From JBJXFE01 sp046153875 (GTDB lineage Bacteria > Planctomycetota > Phycisphaerae > Phycisphaerales > UBA1924), in contig JBJXFE010000009.1 of assembly GCA_046153875.1 (NCBI GenBank), positions 1-64,000 on the forward strand: a DNA stretch of 64,000 nt, written 5' to 3'. Shown here piece after piece: positions 40,995 to 50,800 of this stretch (positions are counted from its first letter, which is position 1; each line of letters starts with the position of its first letter). The position numbers and the translations under genes were made by a program. The notes under the pieces were generated by a model, which did not search any database, was not told the DNA's origin, and was given only the letters and a program-made list of their open reading frames with translations.

Positions 40995-42452
40995 TCAGAC
41001 GAGCAGCGGCGAAAACAGCTTGCCGTGGACATCGGTGAGCCGGTAGTCGCGCCCCTGGAAACGGTGCGTGAGCCGGGTGTGGTCCATTCCCATGAGGTGC
41101 AGGATCGTCGCGTGCAGGTCGTGGACGTGGCACGGGTCGCGGACGATGTTGTAGCCGAGCTCGTCGGTTTCACCGATGGTCACGCCGCGCTTGATGCCCG
41201 GCCCCGCGAACCACATGGTGAACGCACGCGCGTGGTGGTCGCGTCCGAGGAACGTCGATTCGTTGCGGGCCTCGTTCATCGGCGTGCGCCCGAACTCCCC
41301 GCCCCACACGACGAGCGTGCTCTCCAGAAGCCCGCGTCTTTTGAGGTCCTTGACGAGTGCGGCGCACGCCTGGTCGGTCTCCTTACACCGCGCGGGCAGC
41401 GAGTGGACGATGTCGTCGTCCGTGCTGGTGCCGTGGCTGTCCCAGCCGCGGTGGTAGAGCTGGACACAGCGCACGCCGCGCTCGACCAGCCGGCGCGCCA
41501 GCAGACAGTTGTTGGCGAACCCCGATGCGCCCGGCGCGGCGCCGTACATCTCCAGCACGTCCGCGGGCTCGGACGACAGGTCCATCAGGTCCGGAACGGA
41601 CGACTGCATCCGGTAGGCCATCTCGTAGCTGTCGATGCGCGTGGCGATCTCGGGGTCGCCCATCACGCCCAGCCGCATCCGGTTGAGGTCTCCCAGCGCG
41701 TCGAGCGTGGCGCGCCGGCCCTCGCGCGATACGCCGTCGGGGTCGCCGACGAAGAGGACCGGGTTCCCCTGCCCACGGAGCGTCACGCCCTGATGCGACG
41801 TGGGCAGGAAGCCGCTGGACCAGCACGAGCAGCCGCCGGAGGGTTGCCCGCCACCGGACAGCATGACAATGAACCCGGGCAGGTCCTCGCACTCGCTCCC
41901 GAGGCCGTACGTCAGCCATGAGCCCATGCTGGGTCGGCCGACGCGGGCAAACCCGGTGTTGATGAAGAGCTCGGCCGGGGCGTGGTTGAAAGCGTCGGTC
42001 TGCATCGTCCTGACGATGGCGATGTCGTCCGCGATCGAAGCGGTGTGCGGGAGGAGCTCGCTGATCTCCGCGCCGGATGAGCCGTGGCGGGCGAATGTGT
42101 AGGGCGACCCGAGGATCTTCGGGACGCCGCGGATGAACGCGAACCGCTCGTTCCGCAGGAACTCGGCCGGGCACTCCTTCATATGCAGCTCGGCGAGGCG
42201 CGGCTTGTGGTCGAAGAGGTCCAGCTGCGAGGGCGCGCCGTTCATGAAGAGATAGATCACGCTCCTGACCTTCGCGGGGAAGTGCGGCGGGCGCGGGGTC
42301 ATCGGGTTGGCGACAGGCGTCGCGGCCAGGCCGTCGCGGGCGAGCATCGCGTTCAGCGCGACCGCGCCGAGCCCCACGCCGCAGTCGCGGAAGAACTGCC
42401 GGCGCGTGCGGGCCTGCAGAGGGTCGACGCCGTCATGGCAGGGCTCGGTCAA
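40995..42452 (-). CDS. DUF1501 protein with Tat signal
   Basis: 485 residues. Tat-type signal near the start: RRQFFRDCGVGLGAVALNAM. DUF1501 proteins are sulfatase/alkaline-phosphatase-fold proteins common in planctomycetes, of unknown reaction. Recognisable stretches are VRSVIYLFMNGAPSQLDLFD, VRTMQTDAFNHAPAELFINT, LARRLVERGVRCVQLYHRGW and VVWGGEFGRTPMNE, ending GKLFSPLLV. It follows the PSCyt gene by four bases, the standard pairing of these two families. The pair is presumed to act on a polymeric substrate outside the cytoplasm, but the chemistry is not established. tatA is encoded at 55.8 kb. Confidence 0.92.
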   Translation of the reverse strand: MTEPCHDGVDPLQARTRRQFFRDCGVGLGAVALNAMLARDGLAATPVANPMTPRPPHFPAKVRSVIYLFMNGAPSQLDLFDHKPRLAELHMKECPAEFLRNERFAFIRGVPKILGSPYTFARHGSSGAEISELLPHTASIADDIAIVRTMQTDAFNHAPAELFINTGFARVGRPSMGSWLTYGLGSECEDLPGFIVMLSGGGQPSGGCSCWSSGFLPTSHQGVTLRGQGNPVLFVGDPDGVSREGRRATLDALGDLNRMRLGVMGDPEIATRIDSYEMAYRMQSSVPDLMDLSSEPADVLEMYGAAPGASGFANNCLLARRLVERGVRCVQLYHRGWDSHGTSTDDDIVHSLPARCKETDQACAALVKDLKRRGLLESTLVVWGGEFGRTPMNEARNESTFLGRDHHARAFTMWFAGPGIKRGVTIGETDELGYNIVRDPCHVHDLHATILHLMGMDHTRLTHRFQGRDYRLTDVHGKLFSPLLV

Positions 42453-42456
42453 CCGT

Positions 42457-45378
42457 TCACTCCTTCGTGACCATCTCGTCGAGGTTCAAGATTACGTTGC
42501 AGACCATCGTCCACGCGGCAAGCTCGGGCTCGTTGACGCCGTCGCGCGGCAGCGGGCACGACTTCGCGAGGGCGGACGCGGCGGCGGGGTCGGCGCCGTA
42601 GCGGGCACGCTGGTCCGCGAGCAGCGCGACGAGCCGGTCGACCTCCGCGTCCGTCGGCGGGCGCGCCAGGCACCGGCGGAACGCGTGCTCGAGCCGCTCG
42701 GCGTCCGTCGGCCCGACGTGCCGCATCGCGCCGACCCCCAGCACCGCGGCCGCCTCGACGAACTGCGGATCGTTGAGGGTCGTCAGGGCCTGGAGAGGTG
42801 TGGTCGTGCGGGGGCGGCGGGTGCACACCACCTCGCGGCTCGGCGCGTCGAAACCCGCGAAGGTCGGGTAGGGGCTTGTACGACGGACGAACGTATACAC
42901 GCCGCGGCGGAAGCGCCCTTCGCCCTTGCTCTCGATCCATCGGTCGCCCGAGTAGATCTGCGTCCAGACGCCGTCGGGCTGCGGCGGGAAGACGCTCGGC
43001 CCGAACATCCTCGCGGAGAGCAGCCCGGCCGCGGCGAGGACGTTGTCGCGGATCATCTCCGCTTCGAGGCGATGGCGCGGGCCGCGGGCGAGCAGCGTGT
43101 TCGCGGGGTCGCGCTCGAGAAGCGCCGGCGTGACCCTGGACGATTGTCGGTAGGCGGCGCTGGTGACGATCAGCCGCAGCATCGCCTTCGTGCGCCAACC
43201 CCGGCGGACGTATTCGGTCGCGAGCCAGTCGAGCAGCTCCGGGTGTGTCGGCGGCTCTCCCTGCGTGCCGAAGTCCTCCTCGGTCCCGACCAGCCCGCGG
43301 CCGAAAAGCTGCGACCAGAGTCGGTTCACCTGCACCCGGGGCGTGAGCGGGTTTGCGCCGTCGACCAGCCATTCGGCCAGCGCGAGCCGGTCCATCGGCA
43401 GATCACGCTTCGGCCCGCCGAAGACGCGTGGCGTGCCGCCCGTAACCTCGGCGCCCGGCTCGAGGAAGTTGCCGCGGACGTGGACCCGGGTGATCCGCGG
43501 CTCGGAGTTCCGACGCATCACCATCGCGTTGACGGCCGTCATCGCCCCGAGCCGCTCGCGCACGCCCGCGAGCTCCGCGCTCGCGGCCTCGGACAATCCC
43601 GTCGCCGCGCTCACCCCGGCCGCCTCCACCAGGGCACGCTCGCGCCCGAGCAGCTCGACGAACGAATCCCAGCTCGCACGCTCCGGTACGGCGACCAATC
43701 CCCCCGCCGCCCGCTTCTCGTGCGAACTGACGATGCTGACGTCCGAGTCGTCCTGGTTGAAAATCGCGTAGAAGCGGAAGAAGTCTTCTTGAGAAACCGG
43801 ATCGAACTTGTGGTCGTGGCACTGAGCGCAGCCGACCGTCGCCCCCAGCCAGATTGTCGCGGTCGTGTTCACGCGGTCGATCACCGCGTCCACGCGGAAC
43901 TCCTCGGGGTCAGTCCCGCCCTCCTCGTTGATCTGCGTGTTGCGGTGGAAGCCGGTCGCCACGACCTCGCCGAGGGTCGGGTTGGGAAGCAGGTCGCCCG
44001 CGAGCTGGTCGATCGTGAACCGATCGAACGGCAGATCGCGGTTGAACGAATCGATCACCCAGTCGCGGTACGGCCAGGCGACGCGCAGGCCGTCTTTCTC
44101 GTACCCGTGGCTGTCCGCGTAGCGGGCGAGATCGAGCCAGACGCGCGCCCAGCGCTCGCCGAAGCGGGGCGAGGCGAGCAGGCGATCGACGACTCGCTCG
44201 AAGGCATCGGGTCGGCGGTCACCGGCGAACGCGTCCACGTCGTCCGGCGTCGGCGGCAGGCCGATCAGGTCCAGGCTCACACGCCGGATGAGCGTGGCAC
44301 GGTCCGCCTCGGGTGACGGTGCAAGCCCTTCGGCATCGAGCCGCGCGAGGATGAACTGATCAATCGGGTTGCGCGGCCAGACAGTGTCCTTCACCGGCGG
44401 CGGGTTGGGGCGGAGCGGCACGCGGTACGCCCAGTGCCAGTGCTCGCCCTCGGCGGCCTCGCCCCACGGCGCGCCCGCGGCAATCCACCGGCGCAGGACA
44501 TCGATCTGCTCGGGCGCGAGCCGTCCGCCGCGCGGCGGCATGACCCGCTTGGGGTCCCCGCCGGCAACGAGAGTGAGGAGCGGGCTGTCGTCGGGCTTGC
44601 CGGGGACGACAGCGGCGTGCCCGCTCTTGCCGCCTGTGAGCATGGCGTCGCGCGAGTCGAGCCGGAGCTTTGAGTCGTTGTCCGGCGCGGTGTGGCACGC
44701 GAAGCATCGCCGCGAGAGGATCGGGAAGACATCGCGAGCAAAGTCCACGACGCCGACGCGGGTGTCCGCGGAGGCCAGGGTGGGCGCGACCGCTCCCGCA
44801 CGCCTCCACGGCAGCTCGTCGAACGCCCGCGCGATGTAGTCGCCGCCGTGGACCAGCGACGCGCCAAAGTGGCCGGTGACGCCGACCAGGGCGGCGGCGA
44901 GGATCACGCCGACCCGGAAGGCCCGCAGCCGCCGGGGCACCGAACGGCGTTGAGCCGCGATCGCCAATCCGACCACCGCCGTCGCGACGATCGCGGTGGC
45001 AATGCCCAGCCACCGGTGCAGCCCGAGTGTGCCCGCGGCGTCACCGGAGTACCCGGCCGACATGGCGTCGCCCCAACCCAGGAAAGCGGAGATGACGGCC
45101 CCGGTCGCGCCGATCGCCAGGCAGGCGAGCGCGATCGGAGACACGCGGGCCCGCCGCGCGCTCGTGCGAACCAGTTCCACGCCGGCCGCGACGATGAGCA
45201 GCGCGATGGGAAAGTGGACCACGACGGGGTGAAACTTGCCGGCGAAGCGCCACCAGGCGGCGCCGGCACCGATGGCCCCGTCCGCCGCGGCGACGGGGCC
45301 GGCGACGAGGAGCACGACCGACCCGACGATCGCGGAACGGACCCATCGCACCGAGAGCGTCATGCGGGGTTCGGGCAC
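42457..45378 (-). CDS. Planctomycete cytochrome: DUF2231 membrane part + PSCyt1 + DUF1549 + DUF1553
   Basis: 973 residues. The N-terminal 200 residues are a membrane module with about four helices, DUF2231-like (FAGKFHPVVVHFPIALLIVA). Next comes a c-type haem motif CFACH near 226 in the PSCyt1 domain (FARDVFPILSRR; MPPRGGRLAPEQIDVLRRWI), then DUF1549 (PIDQFILARLDAEGLAPSPE; a second CxxCH in CAQCHDHKFDP), and C-terminal DUF1553 (WSQLFGRGLVGTEEDFGTQG; TTTPLQALTTLNDPQFVEAA). The GTG at 45378 is chosen because a TACTCT box ends six bases before it; an ATG five codons later is the alternative. Probably an electron-transfer partner of the DUF1501 protein. The fused DUF2231 end is less common. Confidence 0.9.
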   Translation of the reverse strand: MPEPRMTLSVRWVRSAIVGSVVLLVAGPVAAADGAIGAGAAWWRFAGKFHPVVVHFPIALLIVAAGVELVRTSARRARVSPIALACLAIGATGAVISAFLGWGDAMSAGYSGDAAGTLGLHRWLGIATAIVATAVVGLAIAAQRRSVPRRLRAFRVGVILAAALVGVTGHFGASLVHGGDYIARAFDELPWRRAGAVAPTLASADTRVGVVDFARDVFPILSRRCFACHTAPDNDSKLRLDSRDAMLTGGKSGHAAVVPGKPDDSPLLTLVAGGDPKRVMPPRGGRLAPEQIDVLRRWIAAGAPWGEAAEGEHWHWAYRVPLRPNPPPVKDTVWPRNPIDQFILARLDAEGLAPSPEADRATLIRRVSLDLIGLPPTPDDVDAFAGDRRPDAFERVVDRLLASPRFGERWARVWLDLARYADSHGYEKDGLRVAWPYRDWVIDSFNRDLPFDRFTIDQLAGDLLPNPTLGEVVATGFHRNTQINEEGGTDPEEFRVDAVIDRVNTTATIWLGATVGCAQCHDHKFDPVSQEDFFRFYAIFNQDDSDVSIVSSHEKRAAGGLVAVPERASWDSFVELLGRERALVEAAGVSAATGLSEAASAELAGVRERLGAMTAVNAMVMRRNSEPRITRVHVRGNFLEPGAEVTGGTPRVFGGPKRDLPMDRLALAEWLVDGANPLTPRVQVNRLWSQLFGRGLVGTEEDFGTQGEPPTHPELLDWLATEYVRRGWRTKAMLRLIVTSAAYRQSSRVTPALLERDPANTLLARGPRHRLEAEMIRDNVLAAAGLLSARMFGPSVFPPQPDGVWTQIYSGDRWIESKGEGRFRRGVYTFVRRTSPYPTFAGFDAPSREVVCTRRPRTTTPLQALTTLNDPQFVEAAAVLGVGAMRHVGPTDAERLEHAFRRCLARPPTDAEVDRLVALLADQRARYGADPAAASALAKSCPLPRDGVNEPELAAWTMVCNVILNLDEMVTKE

Positions 45379-45384
45379 GACGCC

Positions 45385-45390
45385 AGAGTA
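45385..45390 (-). promoter_or_regulatory. -10-like box TACTCT, leaderless candidate (PSCyt/DUF1501 operon)
   Basis: TACTCT on the minus strand, six bases before the GTG at 45378; no ribosome-binding site for either possible start. It supports the GTG as +1. Confidence 0.42.
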
Positions 45391-45429
45391 CCCGATGCGG
45401 CGCGGTTCACCAAGCCGTGACCGGGGCGG

Positions 45430-47739
45430 TCAGAAGAGCTTGGGGGCGTCATCGGACGGTGCCGACTTTGAAGGCCCGATACGGATCCGGGGCTTCTGGA
45501 CCTTCGCGGCGGCCGGGCGAGGGGTCGCGCCGGATGCGAGAGGCCCCGACCTGTCGGCGGGCGTCGGCCGGGTCCGCGCTGGTCTCTTGCGGATCGGTGG
45601 CGGAGGCTCGGGAGCCATCGGCGTCGCGTCCTTCGGTGCGGGCGCGGTGGCCGCCACGGTGGCCACCGGCCCCACGATCACGACGCCGTCGTCGGCGCCG
45701 AACTCTTCCCCGTCCTTGACCACCCTTCCCTCCTCGTCCAGCTCCGCGTCGGCGATGGCGGTGCGGCGCTTCGCCTGGCGCAGGAGCGCGTCGTACAGCT
45801 CCTTGGCGTTCGCGCCGGTAATCGCCTCGCAGGACCGTGCGATCTCGCCGATGTAGCGTTCGAAGACGTCGCGTCGCTCGCCCTCGCGGCGCATCCGCGC
45901 GCGCTTGCTGATGTAGGCCCCGAGCTTGCGCCCGCACTCCATCAGGGCGAGCTTCATCTCCTTGCGGATTTCGTCGTAGTCCGCGATGGCCTCCTTGCTT
46001 TCGCTGGTGAAGGGCACCCAGACCGAGGCCATGTGGAGCATGATGACAAGGGGGCCGATGGGCAGCGACTCTCGCGCCTGCTGGAGGTCGTAGTTGCGCC
46101 ACTTCGTGTCGACGACGGCCTTGAACGACGAGCACGCGGACTGCTGGTAGAGCAGCGGCACGCGGTTCGCGAAGCGGATCACGCGCGCCGTGTCGTCCGC
46201 GGGGAGTTCACCGCCGAACGCCACGGCCGCTTCGATGAGGAAGGGACGGCCGCGGTAGACCGAGGCGTCGCGCGACGACGCGGCGTAGAACTCGGCGCGG
46301 ACACCCTTGAGCAGCCCTGCGAGCAACTGGCGCACACCGATCGGGGCCAGGCAGTCCGTGGGCGGCGGGGCAAGCCTGGCTTCCTGGAACGCCTTGTACA
46401 GGGCTTCGGCCCGCGGCGGCCCGATATCGCCGACCCTCGTTCGGGCCGTGACGCCGATGGTCTCGCAGAACATGCTCGCGGTCGCGGACGACACGCGGCT
46501 GAAGCGGTTCTGGAGGAAGTGGTAGAGCGTGCCGCCCCTCTGCTTCGTCTTCGGGTCGGCCTCGTAGTCCTTGAGCATCTGCAGGAGCGTGCCGAGCTCG
46601 ACGCCGCGGGGGTGAGGCTGTATCTCTCGCGTTTCCGGGGGCAGCTCCGAGATCGTGCGCGGATGAACCACCACGCCGTCGAGGTCCTGCGTGGTCTCCG
46701 ACGCCGCGGGAACGCCCGCGACGCCGGCGGCCGCACCGGGCGCGGAACCGGGGATCGATGCCGCTCCGCCCGTCACCGCCGCGATGCCCGTGCGCCCGCG
46801 TCCCGCGAGCAGGGGCTCCTCTTCCTCCGACGTCTCCCGGGTGGGGCGCACGAACGTGACCCGCGCGTGCGGGTTGGCGATCGCGGTCAGCTCCAGGAAC
46901 TCGTCGACGCTTCCGCGGCCGCGCTGGTACTTGCCCTCGAGCTCGATGGTGACGCTCGTCCCGGTCGGGTAGTGCTGCGGGCCGAGGAACTCGCCGTTCG
47001 CCGCCAGGTCCCGTGTGGCGGGCGCGACCTCGCGCAGCCGACGCAGCGGGAAGTCGTCGGTCTCGACGTCCTTCGTGACCTCGGCGCGGTTGGTCTTGGT
47101 GTTCATCGCCAGCTCGATGTGGTGAGCCGGCTTGCTGGCCTTGGGGCGAGTCTGGATCAGCATCGGCTTGCCGGTGGTGATCAGGCCGTACATCCCCGCG
47201 GCGGAGATGCCGATGCCCTGCTGCCCGCGCGACATCTTGAGGCGGTGGAACTTGGAGCCGAAGAGCAGGCGGCCGAAGACGTTCTCGACCTGCGCCCGCA
47301 CGATGCCCGGCCCGTTATCGACGACGGTGACGCGGTAGCGCGATGACTTGGCCGACGCGGGTCGGTCGGGCTGGAGGTCCTCGATGACCACCGTCACGTC
47401 GGGCAGGATGGAGGCCTCTTCGCAGGCGTCCAGGGAGTTATCCACGGCCTCCTTGACGGCGGTGAGGAGGGCCTTGCGCGGGCTGTCGAACCCGAGCAGG
47501 TGGCGGTTCTTGGCGAAGAACTCGGAGACGGAAATGTCCCGCTGCTTGGTGGCGAGGGTTTCGGCGGTGACCCTGCCCCGGGTCGGCGGGCCCTTCACCG
47601 GTTTCGCTTCGACCACCGGGATCAGCGCGGGCGCTTCCGACGGCGGCACGGCGGATGGGCCGCGCCTGCCCTCGGGTCGGGCCGGCTTCGACTTCACGGG
47701 TTTCGGTTGGGGCTTCCGGTCCATCACGGCTGACGACAT
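45430..47739 (-). CDS. top6B: Type IIB DNA topoisomerase VI subunit B
   Basis: The ATPase subunit of topoisomerase VI, which passes one DNA duplex through another; mainly archaeal, scattered in bacteria. GHKL motifs: KEAVDNSLDACEEA (N-box, about 96-109), VVDNGPGI (139-146), SRGQQGIGISAAGMYG (170-185). Before them FFAKNRHLLGFDSPRKALLT is a family hallmark. The transducer region includes LYQQSACSSFKAVVDTKWRN and PLVIMLHMASVWVPFTSESK with its switch Lys. 769 residues, longer than archaeal forms (about 530-620): there is a Pro/Lys-rich head (1-55), a Gly/Ala insert near 320-370 and a Pro-rich tail. ATG with GGAGG. No subunit A gene is next to it. Confidence 0.93.
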   Translation of the reverse strand: MSSAVMDRKPQPKPVKSKPARPEGRRGPSAVPPSEAPALIPVVEAKPVKGPPTRGRVTAETLATKQRDISVSEFFAKNRHLLGFDSPRKALLTAVKEAVDNSLDACEEASILPDVTVVIEDLQPDRPASAKSSRYRVTVVDNGPGIVRAQVENVFGRLLFGSKFHRLKMSRGQQGIGISAAGMYGLITTGKPMLIQTRPKASKPAHHIELAMNTKTNRAEVTKDVETDDFPLRRLREVAPATRDLAANGEFLGPQHYPTGTSVTIELEGKYQRGRGSVDEFLELTAIANPHARVTFVRPTRETSEEEEPLLAGRGRTGIAAVTGGAASIPGSAPGAAAGVAGVPAASETTQDLDGVVVHPRTISELPPETREIQPHPRGVELGTLLQMLKDYEADPKTKQRGGTLYHFLQNRFSRVSSATASMFCETIGVTARTRVGDIGPPRAEALYKAFQEARLAPPPTDCLAPIGVRQLLAGLLKGVRAEFYAASSRDASVYRGRPFLIEAAVAFGGELPADDTARVIRFANRVPLLYQQSACSSFKAVVDTKWRNYDLQQARESLPIGPLVIMLHMASVWVPFTSESKEAIADYDEIRKEMKLALMECGRKLGAYISKRARMRREGERRDVFERYIGEIARSCEAITGANAKELYDALLRQAKRRTAIADAELDEEGRVVKDGEEFGADDGVVIVGPVATVAATAPAPKDATPMAPEPPPPIRKRPARTRPTPADRSGPLASGATPRPAAAKVQKPRIRIGPSKSAPSDDAPKLF

Positions 47740-47797
47740 CGCGTGCCCTCCATGGCGCGAATGCAACCCGCGCCTCACGGGGCGGGGTTCGGCTCAC

Positions 47798-47803
47798 AGC
47801 ATA
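47798..47803 (-). promoter_or_regulatory. -10-like box TATGCT for top6B
   Basis: TATGCT on the minus strand, 58 bases before the top6B ATG, back to back with the plus-strand box at 47822. Confidence 0.3.
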
Positions 47804-47821
47804 GCGGCCCCTCGAAGTTCG

Positions 47822-47827
47822 TACACT
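47822..47827 (+). promoter_or_regulatory. -10-like box TACACT for the SGNH/DUF1080 gene
   Basis: TACACT on the plus strand, 29 bases before the GTG at 47857, with GGAGG in between. Confidence 0.38.
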
Positions 47828-47856
47828 GCCCTCCCAACACCGAGCGGAGGACGGAC

Positions 47857-50800
47857 GTGAACATCATTCCCCGACGAGTCGGCCCTGGTCGGATCGTGTC
47901 GGCGAGCGTGGCGACGGCGTTCGCGGCGACCGCCGCCGCGGACGTGACGCTCCCGGCCATCCTCGCGGACCACATGGTCGTGCAACGCCAGACCGCGGCG
48001 CCGATCTGGGGCTGGGCCCGGGCGGGCGAACGGGTGCGCGTGTCGGCGGACTGGCCCGGCGGCTCGGCGGTCGAGGCCGTCGCCGACGACCGCGGGCGGT
48101 GGAGCCTGAACCTGAAGACCCCCGTCGCGGGCGGGCCGTACACGATCACCGTCGTCGGGGACAACGCGCTCACGATCAAGGATGTGCTGGTCGGCGAGGT
48201 CTGGGTCTGCGGCGGGCAGTCCAACATGGAGTGGACTGTGGCGAGCTCGTACAACCCCGCCGGTGAGGCGGCCGGGGCGAAGTATCCCATGATCCGGTGC
48301 TTTGACGTGCCGAACGTGGCGTCGGCCGAGGCCAGGGACGACTGCGCGGGCGCGTGGAAGGGCTGCTCGCCGATGACGGTGTCCAGATTCAGCGCGGCCG
48401 CGTACTTCTTCGCGCGCGAAGTCCATCGGGAACTGGGCGTGCCCGTCGGCATCGTCACCGCCGACTGGGGCGGCACCGTCATCCAAGCGTGGATGAACGA
48501 GGAATCGCTCGCGGACTTCCCCGAGTTCTCCGAGGCCCTTGGGAACGTCCGCGCCGAGCGCAAGGACCCCGGCGCGGCCGAACGGCGCTACCGCGAGCAA
48601 CTCGCCGCATGGTGGCGGGCGTGGGACGAGCCGGGTGCGCCGGCCGCGGACTGGGCGGCGCTCGGCTACGACGACGCGGCGTGGAAGAGCATGAAGCTGC
48701 CCGCGGCGTTCGGCGCGGCTCACGGGCTCGACCGGTTCGACGGGATGGTGTATTACCGTCGCTCGGTCGACCTCGCGCCCGGGTGGGGCGGCGGGAAAGA
48801 CGCGACGCTGCTGCTCGGACCGATCGACGACCGCGACGCGGCGTACGTCAACGGCGAGCTCATCGGATCAACGCACGAGGACGGACGGTGGAACCAGGCC
48901 CGGCGCTACACGATCCCCGCGCGCCTCATCCGCCCCGGACGGAACGTGATCGCGCTGCGCGTGCTGGATACCGGCGGGCTGGGCGGTGTGAACGGAGCAG
49001 CCGAGTCGATCGTGTTGGCGCCGTCCGCCGGTGGTGAGAGCCCCGCACGCCTCGGCGGGGATTGGCGCTATGCGGTCGGCCGCACGATGCGCGATGCGCC
49101 GGGTGGCAATCGAGGCCTGCCGCCCGCGCCGAGCTTCGTGGGCATCAACCCGAACACGCCCACCGTGCTGCACAACGGGATGATCGCGCCGATCGAGCGG
49201 TTCGCGCGGCGCGGCTTCCTGTGGTATCAGGGCGAGTCGAACCGGTACGACGCGAAGCAATACGCCCGGCTCTTCCCGTCGCTCATCGGACGCTGGCGCG
49301 GGCAGACGCTCGGTGAGGGGCCTGTCGCGCCGTTCTACTTCGTGCAGATCGCGCCGTTCCGCTACGGGGGCGACAACGGTGAAACGGCCGCGCTGCGCGA
49401 GGCCCAGGCCGCGGCGCTGCGCCTCCCGGACACCGGGATGGTGGTTACGACCGACATCGGCAACCCGCAGGACATCCACCCGGTGAACAAGCAGGACGTG
49501 GGCCGACGGCTCGCCCTCCTGGCCCTGTCGAAGACCTACGGCAAGACCGACGTGGAATCGTCGGGGCCGATGTTCAAGTCTTTCCAAAAACAGAGCGGCG
49601 CAATCCGCGTGGCGTTCGACCACGCGAACGGGCTAATGTCCAGAGACGGCCCGCCAGGCAGTTTCATCGTCGCGGGCGCGGATCGGAGGTTCTTCAAGGC
49701 CCGCGCGGCGATCGACGGCGACACCATCGTCGTCTCGAGCCCGAGGGTCCCGTCCCCGGAAGCGGTTCGTTTCGCGTGGGAGCCCGCCCCCGAGCCCAAC
49801 CTCGTCAACGACGGCGGCCTCCCGGCGGCGCCTTTCCGCACAGACGACTGGAACGGCCCGACCGGGCCGGTCGAGGATGACGGCCGGACATCCCACCTCA
49901 CTACGGAACCCGCATTCACACCTCTGTTCAGCGGCACTGACCTCGCCGGGTGGGTGAACGTGAACTGCGCGCCGGGCACGTGGACCGCCCGGGACGGCGT
50001 CATCGCCTGCACCGGCTTCCCCACCGGCGTGATACGCACGACAAAGCAGTACGAGAACTTCGTCCTCGAGCTCGAATGGCGGCACCTCAAGCCGCAAGGC
50101 AACGCGGGGCTCTTCGTCTGGAGCGACGCGCTCACGGCGCGCGGCCAGCCCTTCACGCGGAGCGTCGAGGTCCAGGTGATGGACGGACTCGAGGGGGAGT
50201 GGTACACGAGCGACGGGGATATCTTCCCCATCCATGGCGCGACGATGGTGCCCGAGAACGGCCGCGGGGGGAATCGCGCGTTCCCCACCGAGAAACGGAT
50301 GAACCCGTCGCCGGAGTGGAACCACTACCGCGTGACGTGCCTCAATGGTGACGTCAGCCTCGCGGTGAACGGCAGCGTCGTGACGCGGGGGCGCGAGTGC
50401 TCGCCGCGCCAGGGGCACATCTGCCTGGAGGCCGAGGGCTCGCCGATCGAGTTCCGAAATCTGCTCCTGCGCGAGCTGCCCCCGACGCCGGGATTGCCCT
50501 CCAACCACATCGCCGACGCCACCGAGGGCTTCATGCCGCTCTACACCGGCGTGGACTTCGCGGGCTGGAAGTTCGGTCCCGAGCACGAAGGGCACTTCAA
50601 GGCCGCGGACTGGACCATCGACTTCGACGGTCAGGGTGCGGACCTGTGGACGCACAAGAGCTACAAGGACTTCGTGCTGATCGCCGACTGGCGCTGGAGC
50701 GGCGAGCTGAAACCCGCGCACCTCCCGGTCATCCTCCCGAACGGCGACGAAAAGAAGGACGCGAGCGGCAAGACCGCGACCCAGACCGTGCCCGAGGCCG

